NCBI GenBank assembly: GCA_030280995.1
Contig: JASXTE010000011.1
Span: 19,394,103 to 19,458,102, forward strand
Direction of reading: 5' to 3'
DNA length: 64,000 nt
Source: Hemileia vastatrix
Taxonomy: Eukaryota > Basidiomycota > Pucciniomycetes > Pucciniales > Zaghouaniaceae
The translations under genes were made by a program, and so were the position numbers. Shown piece after piece: positions 54,007-64,000 of the stretch. Positions within the stretch are counted from its first letter, which is position 1. Every line of letters starts with the position of its first letter. Below the pieces are notes generated by a model. That model saw only the letters and a program-made list of their open reading frames with translations. It was not told the origin of the DNA and made no database searches.

Positions 54007-55621
54007 ATGGATGATAATTTTGAAGGGATGTTGGTTGACCCAACTGATTCTGATTTTTTTCCACCTCAACATACTAATACTGGAAATACTCCACCACCAC
54101 CCGCTGCTGATCCACCTCCAGATGCATCTCAATATGTACCACCTAATCCCAATCCAGGCCAAGAGTCTCATTCAGAACCGAGAAATTTTAATCCCAATCA
54201 TCCTTCTGCTCCTGAAAGTGCTGATCAGCTAGGAAGAGATTGGGCTAGTGAAGTATTGAGGGAATTTTTCGGAGACCAATCATCATCTGCTCAGCCTAAC
54301 CAAGGAGCAAGCACAAGTGGAGCTGGTAAGTCAAATTTGTAGTGTATTCTTTTATTGAAAAATAACCAATTTAATTAACTTATTTGAATTGTTAGTGAAT
54401 CCCTCAATCATTATGGGTATCAGTGATTACCACAGACTCAATTCAGCAGAGTCTCATGAACGAGAACAGGGGTTAAGGGCTGTAAGAGGCTTAGTTGGAA
54501 GGAATGATGTTCCCAGGAGCTCGGACAGTCTAAATAGAAATATTTACCAGTTTCTGAAGTATTGTCTTTGGGGACCAACAAAAATATCAAAATATCCTGC
54601 GAGCCCAACACCTTTGGAGATTGAAAATTGGAAAGCTTGGAGCCAATTCAAACTGTCCTAAGCCAAGTCCAATCTTCTTACCGTGCCAATTCTGCAGCTG
54701 ATTGAAAATTTCTGATAACCAATTCTATAGCCTTCTTGCAATCCAAAATTCAACTACCCGAATTTTTTCCAGCACCTGAGCCTCGAGGACTAAAAGGAGG
54801 AGCACCGATCCCACTTTCTGTCAAAAGAAACTTAGAGCGTAAATTGCAAGAAAAAGGTTTTCGGAAATTCGCCTTTGATTGGACTTGCCGTGATTTTTCG
54901 GAATCAACTTGGAATCAAGTCATGGGAAGCATAGTATGGGACCACTGTACCAGGTGGCTCACCACCTTGAATACAATCGATCAGTCAATGTGTTATGGAT
55001 AAATGGGTAGATAATAAGGGGAAGGAGATGATAAGGTTGTTTGGGCAAGAAGAGGAAAGGGTAGCAAGAGAAAAGATTGAAAAGAGGGAAAGGGCACAAG
55101 TAAAACGTTATCGGACCAAGGTAAGTTTTTTATTTTACTTTGATTTTTGTTATTATGAAGCTGATTTAGTTGGAATTCAGATTGCTAGTGCACGCTACAA
55201 GTTAGCAAGAGATCTCTGCAGTGATGTGCCAGGTTTTGTTGTGCTTTTTCATGATACTAGGTGCATCTCTGATATCGAGGAAGGCCCAGCACCAGCCCCA
55301 ACTGCACCTATCCGAGCTATTCCTGGATGGTGAAATCCTGAACTCAATTATTTGTTTAAAAAAATGGATAAGATGACAAAGGACTTAGCCCATACACCAG
55401 CTCAAAGAAAATCAGCATTAAAAACATATTCACGGTCATCAGAAAGGACAGTTGCACAAAATGGTATATTCAATGTTCCCAAATACCTCCCCAAGAATTG
55501 CTATTCAGCAACATTTTTGCAAGGATTATCTGTGAATGAACGTGAGTCACTTGGGGTTGGAGCTGATATTGATCTGGTAAAGATTCGGGAATCAATTAAT
55601 AGAGCATCAACATCATCATAA
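54007..55621 (+). pseudogene. Second gene of the Tnp2 neighbourhood, unknown function, broken
   Basis: Exon 1 (54007-54325) starts MDDNFEGMLVDPTDSDFFPP and is proline- and serine-rich. A clean intron (54326-54395, GTAAGT to GTTAG) joins it to exon 2 (VNPSIIMGISDYHRLNSAES). After a TAA at about 54659-54661 and a frame change the sequence continues with LPEFFPAPEPRGLKGGAPIP and then MDKWVDNKGKEMIRLFGQEE. A GTAAGT intron ends near 55182, and ARYKLARDLCSDVPGFVVLF and YLPKNCYSATFLQGLSVNER follow, ending at 55621. A TGA near 55333 also interrupts. A predicted highly charged helix (EEERVAREKIEKRERAQVKR) is visible. I do not recognise a domain. Its position suggests the DNA-binding or accessory partner of the Tnp2-like transposase, but that is inference. 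Confidence 0.55.
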
Positions 55622-55835
55622 CTTAGGTATAATGGTGATCTTCTGTGTAATATAGCTATCTTATATTGAATTTTATGTATTCTGTTTTTTTTTCAAAGCA
55701 GCTTGGTAAATGTTATAAAGTGATATTGAGAGAAAGTAACATTTTATTTAAGAAAAACAAATAATGTATGAGATATAAAAATGTATTTTCAACAAATTGA
55801 TGGTCCATACCTCTTTATGTCACATTTATGTATCC

Positions 55836-57790
55836 ATATTAATTTCAATCGAATTTAATGTTGACCAATACATAGTGAATACACGTTATGCCACTTATAC
55901 TTGCCAGGCATAGCTACCATTAAATATGCCAGTATCAAAAATTAATTTTGATCGAAATTAATGAGCATGATAATCATGAATGTCTGGAGTCAACTGCTTA
56001 TTTTTATGCATGGTGCCTTGCCAACATTAATTTCGATCGAAATTACTTTTGATACTGGCATATTGCATGGTGTCTATTCCTGGAAAGTGTAAGTGGCATA
56101 GTGTGTATTCATTACGTATTGGTAAACATTAATTTCAATAGAATTTAATATTGACATTTGCATATTGAACCCAAACGAGCAAACGACCCAAAAAATTCTT
56201 CATAAAACTGCTCATTAATTTCGATCAAAATTAGTGTTAACCATATACATATTGAATGGTAGTTATATCTGGTGTGTGTAAGTTGTAAAGCTTGTGTTCA
56301 ATGTTTATTGGTCAACATTAATTTTAATTGAAATTAATATTAATGTGTAAATGATATATACATGCTCAATATGCATTGTAATGTGTTTACTTAAGAATAG
56401 AGGGCCCTACTTTTCATCTTACAGAAAAATGCTTGGTGGCATGTCAAATTAAATTTTTATTTAAATAATGTTGACATGTTACCATGCATAACAGTAAGCA
56501 ACTGACTGCATAAATTGATGATAATGATGAACCTTAATTTCAATCGAAATTAATGTTGCCAAGTGCAGATTGAAAAAAAGCTATGCCGCTTACACTAGCC
56601 AGGCATATTTACTATTTATTATGTATTGGTCAACATTAATTTTTATAGAAATTAATATGGATATGTAAATTTTATATTTACCCTCAACATGTATAGTAAA
56701 TTTCAATACTTAAAAATACTTGCTGTCCTTTACATGTCATGCAAAAAAGCATTATATTACTTCAACATTAATTTTGATCAAAATTAATGTTGGCATGCCA
56801 TTATGCATTGAAACAACTAACTGACTGAAAAAGTTCATCATCAAAATGCTCATTAATTTTGATCAAATTTAATGTTGACCAATACATATTGAATATAATT
56901 AATCTCCGCTTACTTAGACCAGATATAACTATTATTCAATATGTATATGGTCAGCCTTAATTTCAATCGAAATTAATGGGCAGTTTTATGAAGAATCTTT
57001 TGGGTTGTTTGCTGGCTTGGGTTCAATATGCAAATGTCAATATTAAATTCGATCGAAATTAATGTTGACCAATACATAATGAATACACACTATGCCACTT
57101 ACACTTTCCAGGCATAGCTACATGCAATATGCCAGTATCAAAAGTAATTTCGATCAAAATTAATGTTGGAAAGGCACCATGCATAAAAATAAGCAGTTGA
57201 CTCCAGAAATTCATGATTATCATGCTCATTAATTTTGATCGAAATTAATTTTTGATACTGGCATATTTAATGGTAGCTATGCCTGGCAAGTGTAAGTGGC
57301 ATAGCATGTATTCATTATGTATTAGTCAACATTAATTTTGATTGAAATTAATATGGACATGGACTATGCATAAAATTCCAATAAGTATAGGTAAGCTAAG
57401 CAGTTAGATTAACTGGTTTGATCAAGTACACCATATAAAAATTGATGTTTTAATGCCTTGGTTAATTTCGATCAAAAATAATTTTAAGCCATGCATGTTG
57501 AATTTTATCTATGTCTGTGTAGTCCATGTGAAATGGCTTGTATTCAATATGCAGGGGTCTACATTAATTTCAATTGAAATTATGAGGTTCATTGCCTCAT
57601 AAATTTGGTGGTTTCTGTCAGGGTTTCATGCATGGTGCCATATGATACTTGTTGATTCCTATCAAAATTAATTTCAACACCAATATATTGAATACAAACC
57701 ATGGCACTTACAGTACTTGGTCATAGCTAAAATTCAATATTCCAGTCTCAAAATTAATTTTGATAGAAATTAGTCAGGATCCATGAAGTT
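55836..57790. repeat. Array of about 20 palindromes forming a 1.5-kb inverted repeat
   Basis: A palindrome with core AATTTCGATCGAAATT (variants TTTTGATCAAAA and TTTCAATTGAAA) recurs about every 100 bp, for example near 55848, 55962, 56032, 56224, 56544, 56774, 56966, 57050, 57238 and 57342. The sequences between them, such as ATGCCACTTACACTTGCCAG and GATACTGGCATAT, are also repeated. From 55840 to about 57355 they are arranged symmetrically about position 56,595, so the whole block is a large imperfect palindrome. No coding frame is present. Confidence 0.92.
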
Positions 57791-58807
57791 TATCAATAGT
57801 GTATGAGTTAAGTTTCAAGTCATATGTTTCATCATTTTCTTGCACCCATTTCTAGGTTATCTCACCAATTTTTTTCAAGTTTTATTATATTAATCAAAAC
57901 TGTGGTAAGTTGTGAAAAATTAGCTAATCCAAATCTCAAATTGAATATTATTATTTTAATAATTTTGAATGTTGCTTAAGGTATTTCATTGGGTGATTCA
58001 TAATAATATTTTATCAACTTAGTAGTCCTATAACTTTTGAAAAGTAACAATATTGGTATAGTTAGGGACAACAATGCAATATCTTGTGCAGACTAAGATA
58101 TATTGTAAAATAAAACTATTCAATTTTTTTTCCCTTAGTTGTATCCAAGTTTATCAATGGTTTGGTCACGGTGCCCACACCCTAGCCTGACACTCCTTCT
58201 GTCACTTAAAAAACAAATTCTTATCTTAAATTTTAATGTTACCAATTTTATATTTATAATTCATTTCTTGTTTGATGAGGCATATCAGTATATATGTGAA
58301 TCTTGCATTGTCATCTGAAAGTAAATTTAACAAATATTCATAAAGGATTATCCTTTTATTTTCATATAATATACTAATTAAGTGTATCTCCACTGTTTAG
58401 GAGTAAATTCTAGTTTAAAAAATTTTGTATTTACCCGTGGCAATTTGCATATGGGATATACATTTGTTATTATTTGTTTTTCACACTAAAAGTCCCCAAA
58501 GAATTACTAGTATTTTCTGTTAGCTACATCAAATTTCACTTCAATATAAACAGATTGTGATTTAGCATGTTACTCAGTTTACCCCACTATGAATAATACA
58601 TGTTAAAAAAAGCTCAAATAATATAAAATCCCCCTCTTTATGTTTTCTGTTTCTTTCATCCTCACTTTAATTTTAATCTTATTCAATTTTTTATCCTATT
58701 AAATTATCAACTTCAATTTTCTAGAATAGAGTTTATTATAATTATTCATCATATTACATCATAATTTTTTGATATCAAATACTTTTTTTTAATATTCATT
58801 AATCAAT
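57791..58807. other. AT-rich intergenic region
   Basis: I see no gene or repeat. It precedes the + strand gene at 58808. Confidence 0.45.
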
Positions 58808-61232
58808 ATGTCTAGTATACAAAATTCTACACCTCCACTTTGTATGTATATCATGTTTCTCTCTCTTAATTTATATATTTCACTTATGTTCTATATCTTT
58901 TTTTTTCAAAAAATTGATTTTCCAGCACCCGAATGTGTTTCATCCCACTCTATGATTGATACTCACTTTGAAGATTTTGAGCTTGCACCATGTCTGCCAC
59001 ATGGCATGGCACCCAACCCTCCTGTACTTAGCAATGAGAGTCAGGAAATAACGAGAGTTCAGTATCGCAATTTACTTGAATTGGCTAGAGATAAAACAGA
59101 AGAACTTGTCAAGATCCTTAACAATAATCCTTCTCCTTCATATTTATCTAACCCTTGTAATGAATTACTCCAATATGTGAAAAGCCTTGAAAAATGTATG
59201 TTCTTCACCTTTTTTGTCTCCTTTTAAATTAGTAGATAAGATTATTAATATTTTTTTTCTTCATATATATTTGTAGCTTACGAGGAGGGTATGATTCCTC
59301 CTGATGAAATCATTGTCATTAGGGATGATGATGAGACAGATTAACCATCAGATTTAACTCATGCTTCAACTTCTAAGGAAAATCTTGAAACACCTGTTAT
59401 CCACTTCAAGAAAAAGAGATTATCCCAAGGCTCCTCTTTTGTTCGACGTATTAAACCGGCTTCTGCTAATGAATTTTCTGATGTATCAAATCATAAATCT
59501 CAAAAAAAAAGCAAAGGCTTTTAATAATGAGTATATTTTTGTTTCCTTTTTTTTATTGTTATTCTTTTATCTTTAAAATTCAATCATATATCTCTTTTAT
59601 TGCTTACATATTGTACTTTTTATCTTTCTTTTGATATTTTGTACCAGAAACTCACCTGCTGTAGATTGTTCCATCCATAAACGCCCTCTCCCTGATGAAG
59701 ATGATGAAAAGAGCAATGAAAATAGCGATGATGAACTGTCAGAATATGAAGCTATGCTTGTTCATCAAAAAAAGCAAAATTTAAAATCTTCTTCAAGACA
59801 TGACGATATGTTTGATAAAGATGATGATTCAAACAGCTCATCACCCAATTCCTTCATTTCTAAGAAGCAATACCCATCACCTCCTAAATTACCTACTTTG
59901 ACCACTTTGAAAGCTTCTCTACCAATGAAATCAACTCCAATCAAGATATCAAAAAAACCTCTAACTTATTCACCCTCAGTTCTAAAAACTCTGATTTTCA
60001 GGAGGAATTCTGTAAAATTCATAATTTTTATAAAGGTAGAATCAGCACGGCAAAGGTCCTCAGGTCGTTTTTGGAAATTGTTACTCTCCTCAAATTACAC
60101 TCTTCTACTTCTTCCCAAGAACCCATGTTCAATATTCCAATGTTTACTTTTCATTGGGAAAAATCTTGTGGAGAAGATTGGCTTTCAAAACTTACTGAGT
60201 TATGTAAGTTACCATAATTTTTAGTCTTGAATTTTGTTCTTTTACTTATTTTTTTTTCCTTTTGTAGCAAATATTTTTTTAGAGATTGATAGCTCACAGC
60301 TATGGGTACTAGATAATATTGATTTCAAAAAAATGGAAGATTTATGTGATCCTGATGGTTTAAATACTGAAATTCTTTCCTCAACAAAGAAAACAGATCA
60401 TTCTGAATCTAATCTTATCCAAATCCTCATGAGATTAATGATCCCAAGTGACCACTGCCATTCTTCATGGGTATCTCTTATATCATCTTCACTTTATCTG
60501 ACAGCACATGAATTCAGCCATCTTCCATCACATCAAAAATTAACTCAGATTGTCCAATTGAACGTGGTCTTCAGCTTCTAGCTCACCTTTCAAATCTGAA
60601 GAGTCCGATCGCTGATGGCTTATAAGTTGTTCCCACTGCACTTCAAACCCGTGATATATCAATGTCAACTCTTCTTCAAATCAGCAATATTATCATTGAT
60701 ATAATTATGTCAATTATCATTCATAAACAAAATATTGTGCTGCAACAATATCAAGTGGCAAGACTAGCAAAGCTCAACAATCAAGTGAGAAAAACGAAAA
60801 TACTGAACTGACTATAATGAGACAGAAACAAAAGGTTGCACTAAACAAAATAAATTCTGAATACTCCCACCACCAATATCAATCTTTCACATTCTATATA
60901 ATCGATGGTGTCCATGGTTTATTTCTGAGCTCTCAAGATCATAGATTGGCTTCAGCAGCTGATTGCTTGGAGGTAATATCAGAAGTTAAGTTTCTTAATT
61001 TACATGAAAAAAAAATCATTTGATGGAAGAAATAATTTGGAAAAATTTAAATAACTATATTTTAACATTCATAAAACCTTTTATAAGCAAGTGTGATCCA
61101 TTTCCTTTAAAATTTGATACCCCAAGTCCTTCGGGAATTGCTAGGGCTATTTCTGCAGATTTTCTTAATCACTGGAGCTCCATTCAGCCAGTATCACCAT
61201 TTTTTGCTAAACATAGCCTTTCAATAAATTAA
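58808..61232 (+). pseudogene. Multi-exon gene of unknown function, decayed
   Basis: A series of + strand coding pieces separated by GT-AG introns appears to be one gene. The first has APECVSSHSMIDTHFEDFEL and RVQYRNLLELARDKTEELVK, then a GTATGT donor near 59196. The second begins after TTTGTAG near 59277 (YEEGMIPPDEIIVIRDDDET). A third, from about 59646, is acidic then serine-rich (DEDDEKSNENSDDELSEYEA). A fourth, after a frame change near 59,990, contains FTFHWEKSCGEDWLSKLTEL and a GTAAGT donor near 60204. A fifth, from about 60268, has NIFLEIDSSQLWVLDNIDF. Later frames at 60817-61023 and 61020-61232 (FDTPSPSGIARAISADFLNH) may be further exons. Stops and frame changes show decay. I recognise no domain. 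Its convergent neighbour is the Tet-like gene at 62027-63260. Confidence 0.45.
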
Positions 61233-62026
61233 TATTCCAACATGTAAATAGATAAAGTTCTGTCTATATGATTTATCTTGTATAATTCAAGTTATTCTCC
61301 TTCAAATACGTTAAAAATGTGATCATCTTTGAAATTTATTAAGTAACCTTTGACATGATTTTCTAAATTAATTATTAAAAAAAATTATTGTAAGTCCAGC
61401 AATAACAAAGATTTTAAAATCTACTTATATGATTTCAAATACTTGTATTAAATTCTTAAATATTTTATTTTTTATATAAAAATATGATAACTGCTCTAGT
61501 TTTGTTACTTTACCTTTAATATTATATAATGTATTAATTATTACAAATATTTTCGTTGAGTGTAACATTTTTAATCAGAAGTAGAACAATTTAAATAATT
61601 AAATGAGTACATTCTTAAAAAAATACAATTTAATCTATTATTGATTCAAAATTCTTTCATCAACTCTTTATTATTAACTTTTTTATTAATAAGCCTGTTT
61701 GACCTAAAATACTATACAGTTAATTTGGTAGCATTAAAAGCACATTTTTATGGCTAATATATTTCAAATTCTTTATTATAGTTTTTTTTAGAACCTTTTC
61801 TACAAATTTAATAAAAATGACATTTAAAGATTTCACAACTTATATATTTCCTCAAAAGGAAAACAAATTTTCTTATAATATTATGAAAAAAAATTATTTT
61901 ATTTCACAAATAAAAAAAATAGATAATACTATAATTATCAAAACTGAAAATGTTACAGCTACTCCCAGTATTTATCATGTTTAATTTTGCATTAAGTTGT
62001 GTATATATAATATAAATTTTTAATAT
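61233..62026. other. AT-rich intergenic region
   Basis: Very AT-rich; no gene or repeat seen. It separates two convergent genes. Confidence 0.45.
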
Positions 62027-63260
62027 TTAAATATATTGATTTTTTAGATTTGTCTTAACATTAGATAAATAATACTTTGCTGAATTTATTTCTTCCTCTA
62101 TTAAATCATCTCTCTTCAAAAAAACTCTCAAAGCACTAATCAAATATTTATACCTATCTTTTTCTTCTTTAATTTCCAAGTACTCTAAAATATCAATATC
62201 AAAAACATTAAGCTTTTCTATAGCATGAAAAAGTCTAGTGCTGATTTGAATACAAGAACCTATCCTAGTGAAGCCAGGAATTTCGTGACATCTTGAGGTA
62301 AAATGCTTTAGTTGATTGGCAGGCCATAATGTCACTGTTATTCAATTAGTTGCTTCAAAGTTGATTTTACTTCGAATTTCAGGAAACATAAGTTCTCCAC
62401 CTGTTTGTCGTGGTTGGGTCTTATCATACTTCATATGAATGGTATTGTTTTCTGTATCTTTAGGAAAAAATATTCCTAAAGTATACTCACTTGCATCCTT
62501 ATCGAGATGAACCTCATTGGAGAACCCATTACCATTCGCTCCAGATGTCCAAGTTAAATTACTAGCAAATGGTACACCCTCTTCTTCACTAGAAACTTTT
62601 GAAAATCCAGGAATACCAAGTTTTGCACAAAGATTAGTTGCCTCGTTGTACTTTACATATGATATTTTTTTAAAAAAATATTCAAAGTACATTGCAATCC
62701 TCTTCATTTGTTTTTTATATTCATCCATTTGTACAATATCATCAGTGTATTCATCTGCAAGAAAAGCATTCAAAAATTCAGTATTTAAATTAAAAAAAGT
62801 GATACTTACGAATATATAAAGATTTCTTCCTATCTAAAATAAAGCCACCACCAAACATTTTTCCAAAACCACCAGCTCTTCAATGATAACCATTATATTT
62901 AATTTCATGTTCACAGTAAGAAAGATCCTTAATGCATTGCACCGTAGCTTCTAACATATCTAGTTCTTTGAGCTCATGAATTTCAAAAGTCTGCACAAGA
63001 ACATTAGGTATTAAGACACCTTTTGGTTTATAAATACTACATCCAGGAAAAAAATTGTAATAATTATTGCAATCTGTCATATTATTTGCATAAGATCGTG
63101 CATAGAAATGTGGCTTCTTCCCATTTGTATCCATTCCAAGAGCATTTACAAGTTTCATTCCAGTAGCAATGTCTTTTGCCCACCTATTGTTAGAGTTCTT
63201 CCCTGGCCGTTTTTTTTTCAAATTGTTACTCATTGATGGTTCAATTCTAAGAGAATTCAA
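62027..63260 (-). pseudogene. Tet/JBP-like 2OG-Fe(II) oxygenase gene with two stops
   Basis: Exon 1 (63260-62810) starts MNSLRIEPSMSNNLKKKRPG with a basic tail likely to bring it to the nucleus. Exon 2 (62754-62027) follows a textbook 55-base intron (GTAAGTATC to CTTGCAG). The joined frame is about 392 codons with TGA stops at 62880-62882 and 62342-62344. The core has NEVHLDKDASEYTLGIFF, where His (62507-62509) and Asp (62501-62503) form the HxD iron-binding pair. Then come GGELMFPE, LWPANQLKHFTSRCHEIPG with a candidate distal His, and FTRIGSCIQIS with the Arg that would bind 2-oxoglutarate. This order fits the Tet/JBP-like dioxygenases expanded in basidiomycetes. It aligns only loosely with the H1 and H2 relics. 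Without the two stops everything looks intact, so inactivation is recent. Confidence 0.62.
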
Positions 63261-63482
63261 TTTTTATTTAAAATAGAAAAAAATCAAAAATTAGAAAATA
63301 GTAACATAATTTCAATTATCAGCCGATGATACCTTTAACTTTATCATATCTTCAATATTAGAAATACAAAAGTTAGCATATCTACATATTAGTAAATTTA
63401 TATACTTTTTCATTATTTCAAATATTAAGAAAGTGTTTCAAAGGTATACTTTATTAAATTATACATATAAAGAGTATAGCTT

Positions 63483-63826
63483 TATCCTGTATGCATTCAG
63501 CAAGTACGAGATTTGGCTCTACACTTAATATTAATAATATAATGAAAGTATAACTCCAATACACTAGTAATATTAAAAAATTTACAGAATTATCATATCC
63601 ACATATATAAAATGAAAAATCTTGCTCTGACCAATATATTGACTTGGAAAGTTATACTTCAATAAATTATTAATTTTTAAATTGTAGTATTGTCCTGTAT
63701 GCTTTCAGAAATTACAAGACTTTGAAACAACTTAAAAATCAATAAATCAAAGGTAAAGTAAAAACAATCTAATTATTATTATGAAAAGCAAAACATTATC
63801 CTGTATGCTTTCAGCAAGTACGAGAC
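63483..63826. repeat. Three copies of a 28-bp motif
   Basis: TCCTGTATGC followed by TTTCAG or ATTCAG and CAAGTACGAGA occurs at about 63483, 63689 and 63797, all in the same orientation. ATATTAATAATATAATG accompanies the first and third copies. The block may be the subterminal region of an element that continues beyond the window. Confidence 0.75.
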
Positions 63827-64000
63827 GATGTTTTACTTTTCATATTAATAATATAATGGTTGAGAAAGTATTAAAGAAATATAGAAAAATGATAAGTAAA
63901 ACATGAACTTACATGTCTATAAAATCTTCTTCCATTTGTAGCTGATTGATCAAAATTAATTATAAATTTTATTTTATAATCACTGTTTTAAAAAATAAAT

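Noticed and set aside
55836..57790. Regular repeats with spacers, superficially like a CRISPR array
   Set aside because: The genome is eukaryotic, the repeats are degenerate palindromes, and the spacers are themselves repeated and mirror-ordered.

Overview
This looks like a transposon-packed, AT-rich stretch of a fungal nuclear genome, most likely a rust fungus (Pucciniales, Basidiomycota). The evidence is short GT-AG introns of 55-70 bases, Ty3/Gypsy retrotransposons, a basidiomycete Tnp2-like transposase, PIF/Harbinger-like transposases, and several genes resembling the Tet/JBP-like 2OG-Fe(II) oxygenases that are expanded in rusts. I saw no tRNA, rRNA or CRISPR. The species assignment is an inference.

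Positions 175-30159 are one nested set of insertions. The outer element (H1, 178-30156) is a PIF/Harbinger-like transposon with matching TIRs and a 3-bp ATT target duplication. It carries a Myb/SANT-like gene (+), a Tet/JBP-like relic (-) and a transposase (-). Two Gypsy elements interrupt it. Gypsy-1 (883-14275) cut the Myb gene inside a codon. Gypsy-2 (18888-27737) lies between the Tet-like relic and the transposase. A MITE (15841-16101) also sits inside. A second copy of the family without either Gypsy insertion (H2, 36146-40491) confirms both empty sites.

Gypsy-1 has gag-protease and pol joined by a candidate -1 frameshift site, a lysine-tRNA primer site, and two antisense accessory genes with cysteine clusters. 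It also has a dispersed hairpin repeat found in both non-coding and coding DNA. Gypsy-2 is an older chromodomain element with several lesions.

Positions 30160-36142 separate H1 from H2. They hold one plausible host gene (30534-31325), two MITE-like pieces, microsatellites and possibly fragments of a spliced gene.

Positions 40495-55625 hold a decayed SNF2 helicase gene, a convergent gene of unknown function, a Tnp2-like transposase gene and a second broken gene. The last two are separated by a complete Harbinger-like element (H3, 50661-53969) whose transposase and Myb-like genes are both open. Just beyond, 55836-57790 is an array of about 20 palindromes that itself folds into a 1.5-kb inverted repeat.

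The right end (58.8-64 kb) has a decayed multi-exon gene of unknown function, a third Tet/JBP-like gene with an HxD motif and two stop codons, and a short terminal repeat cluster.
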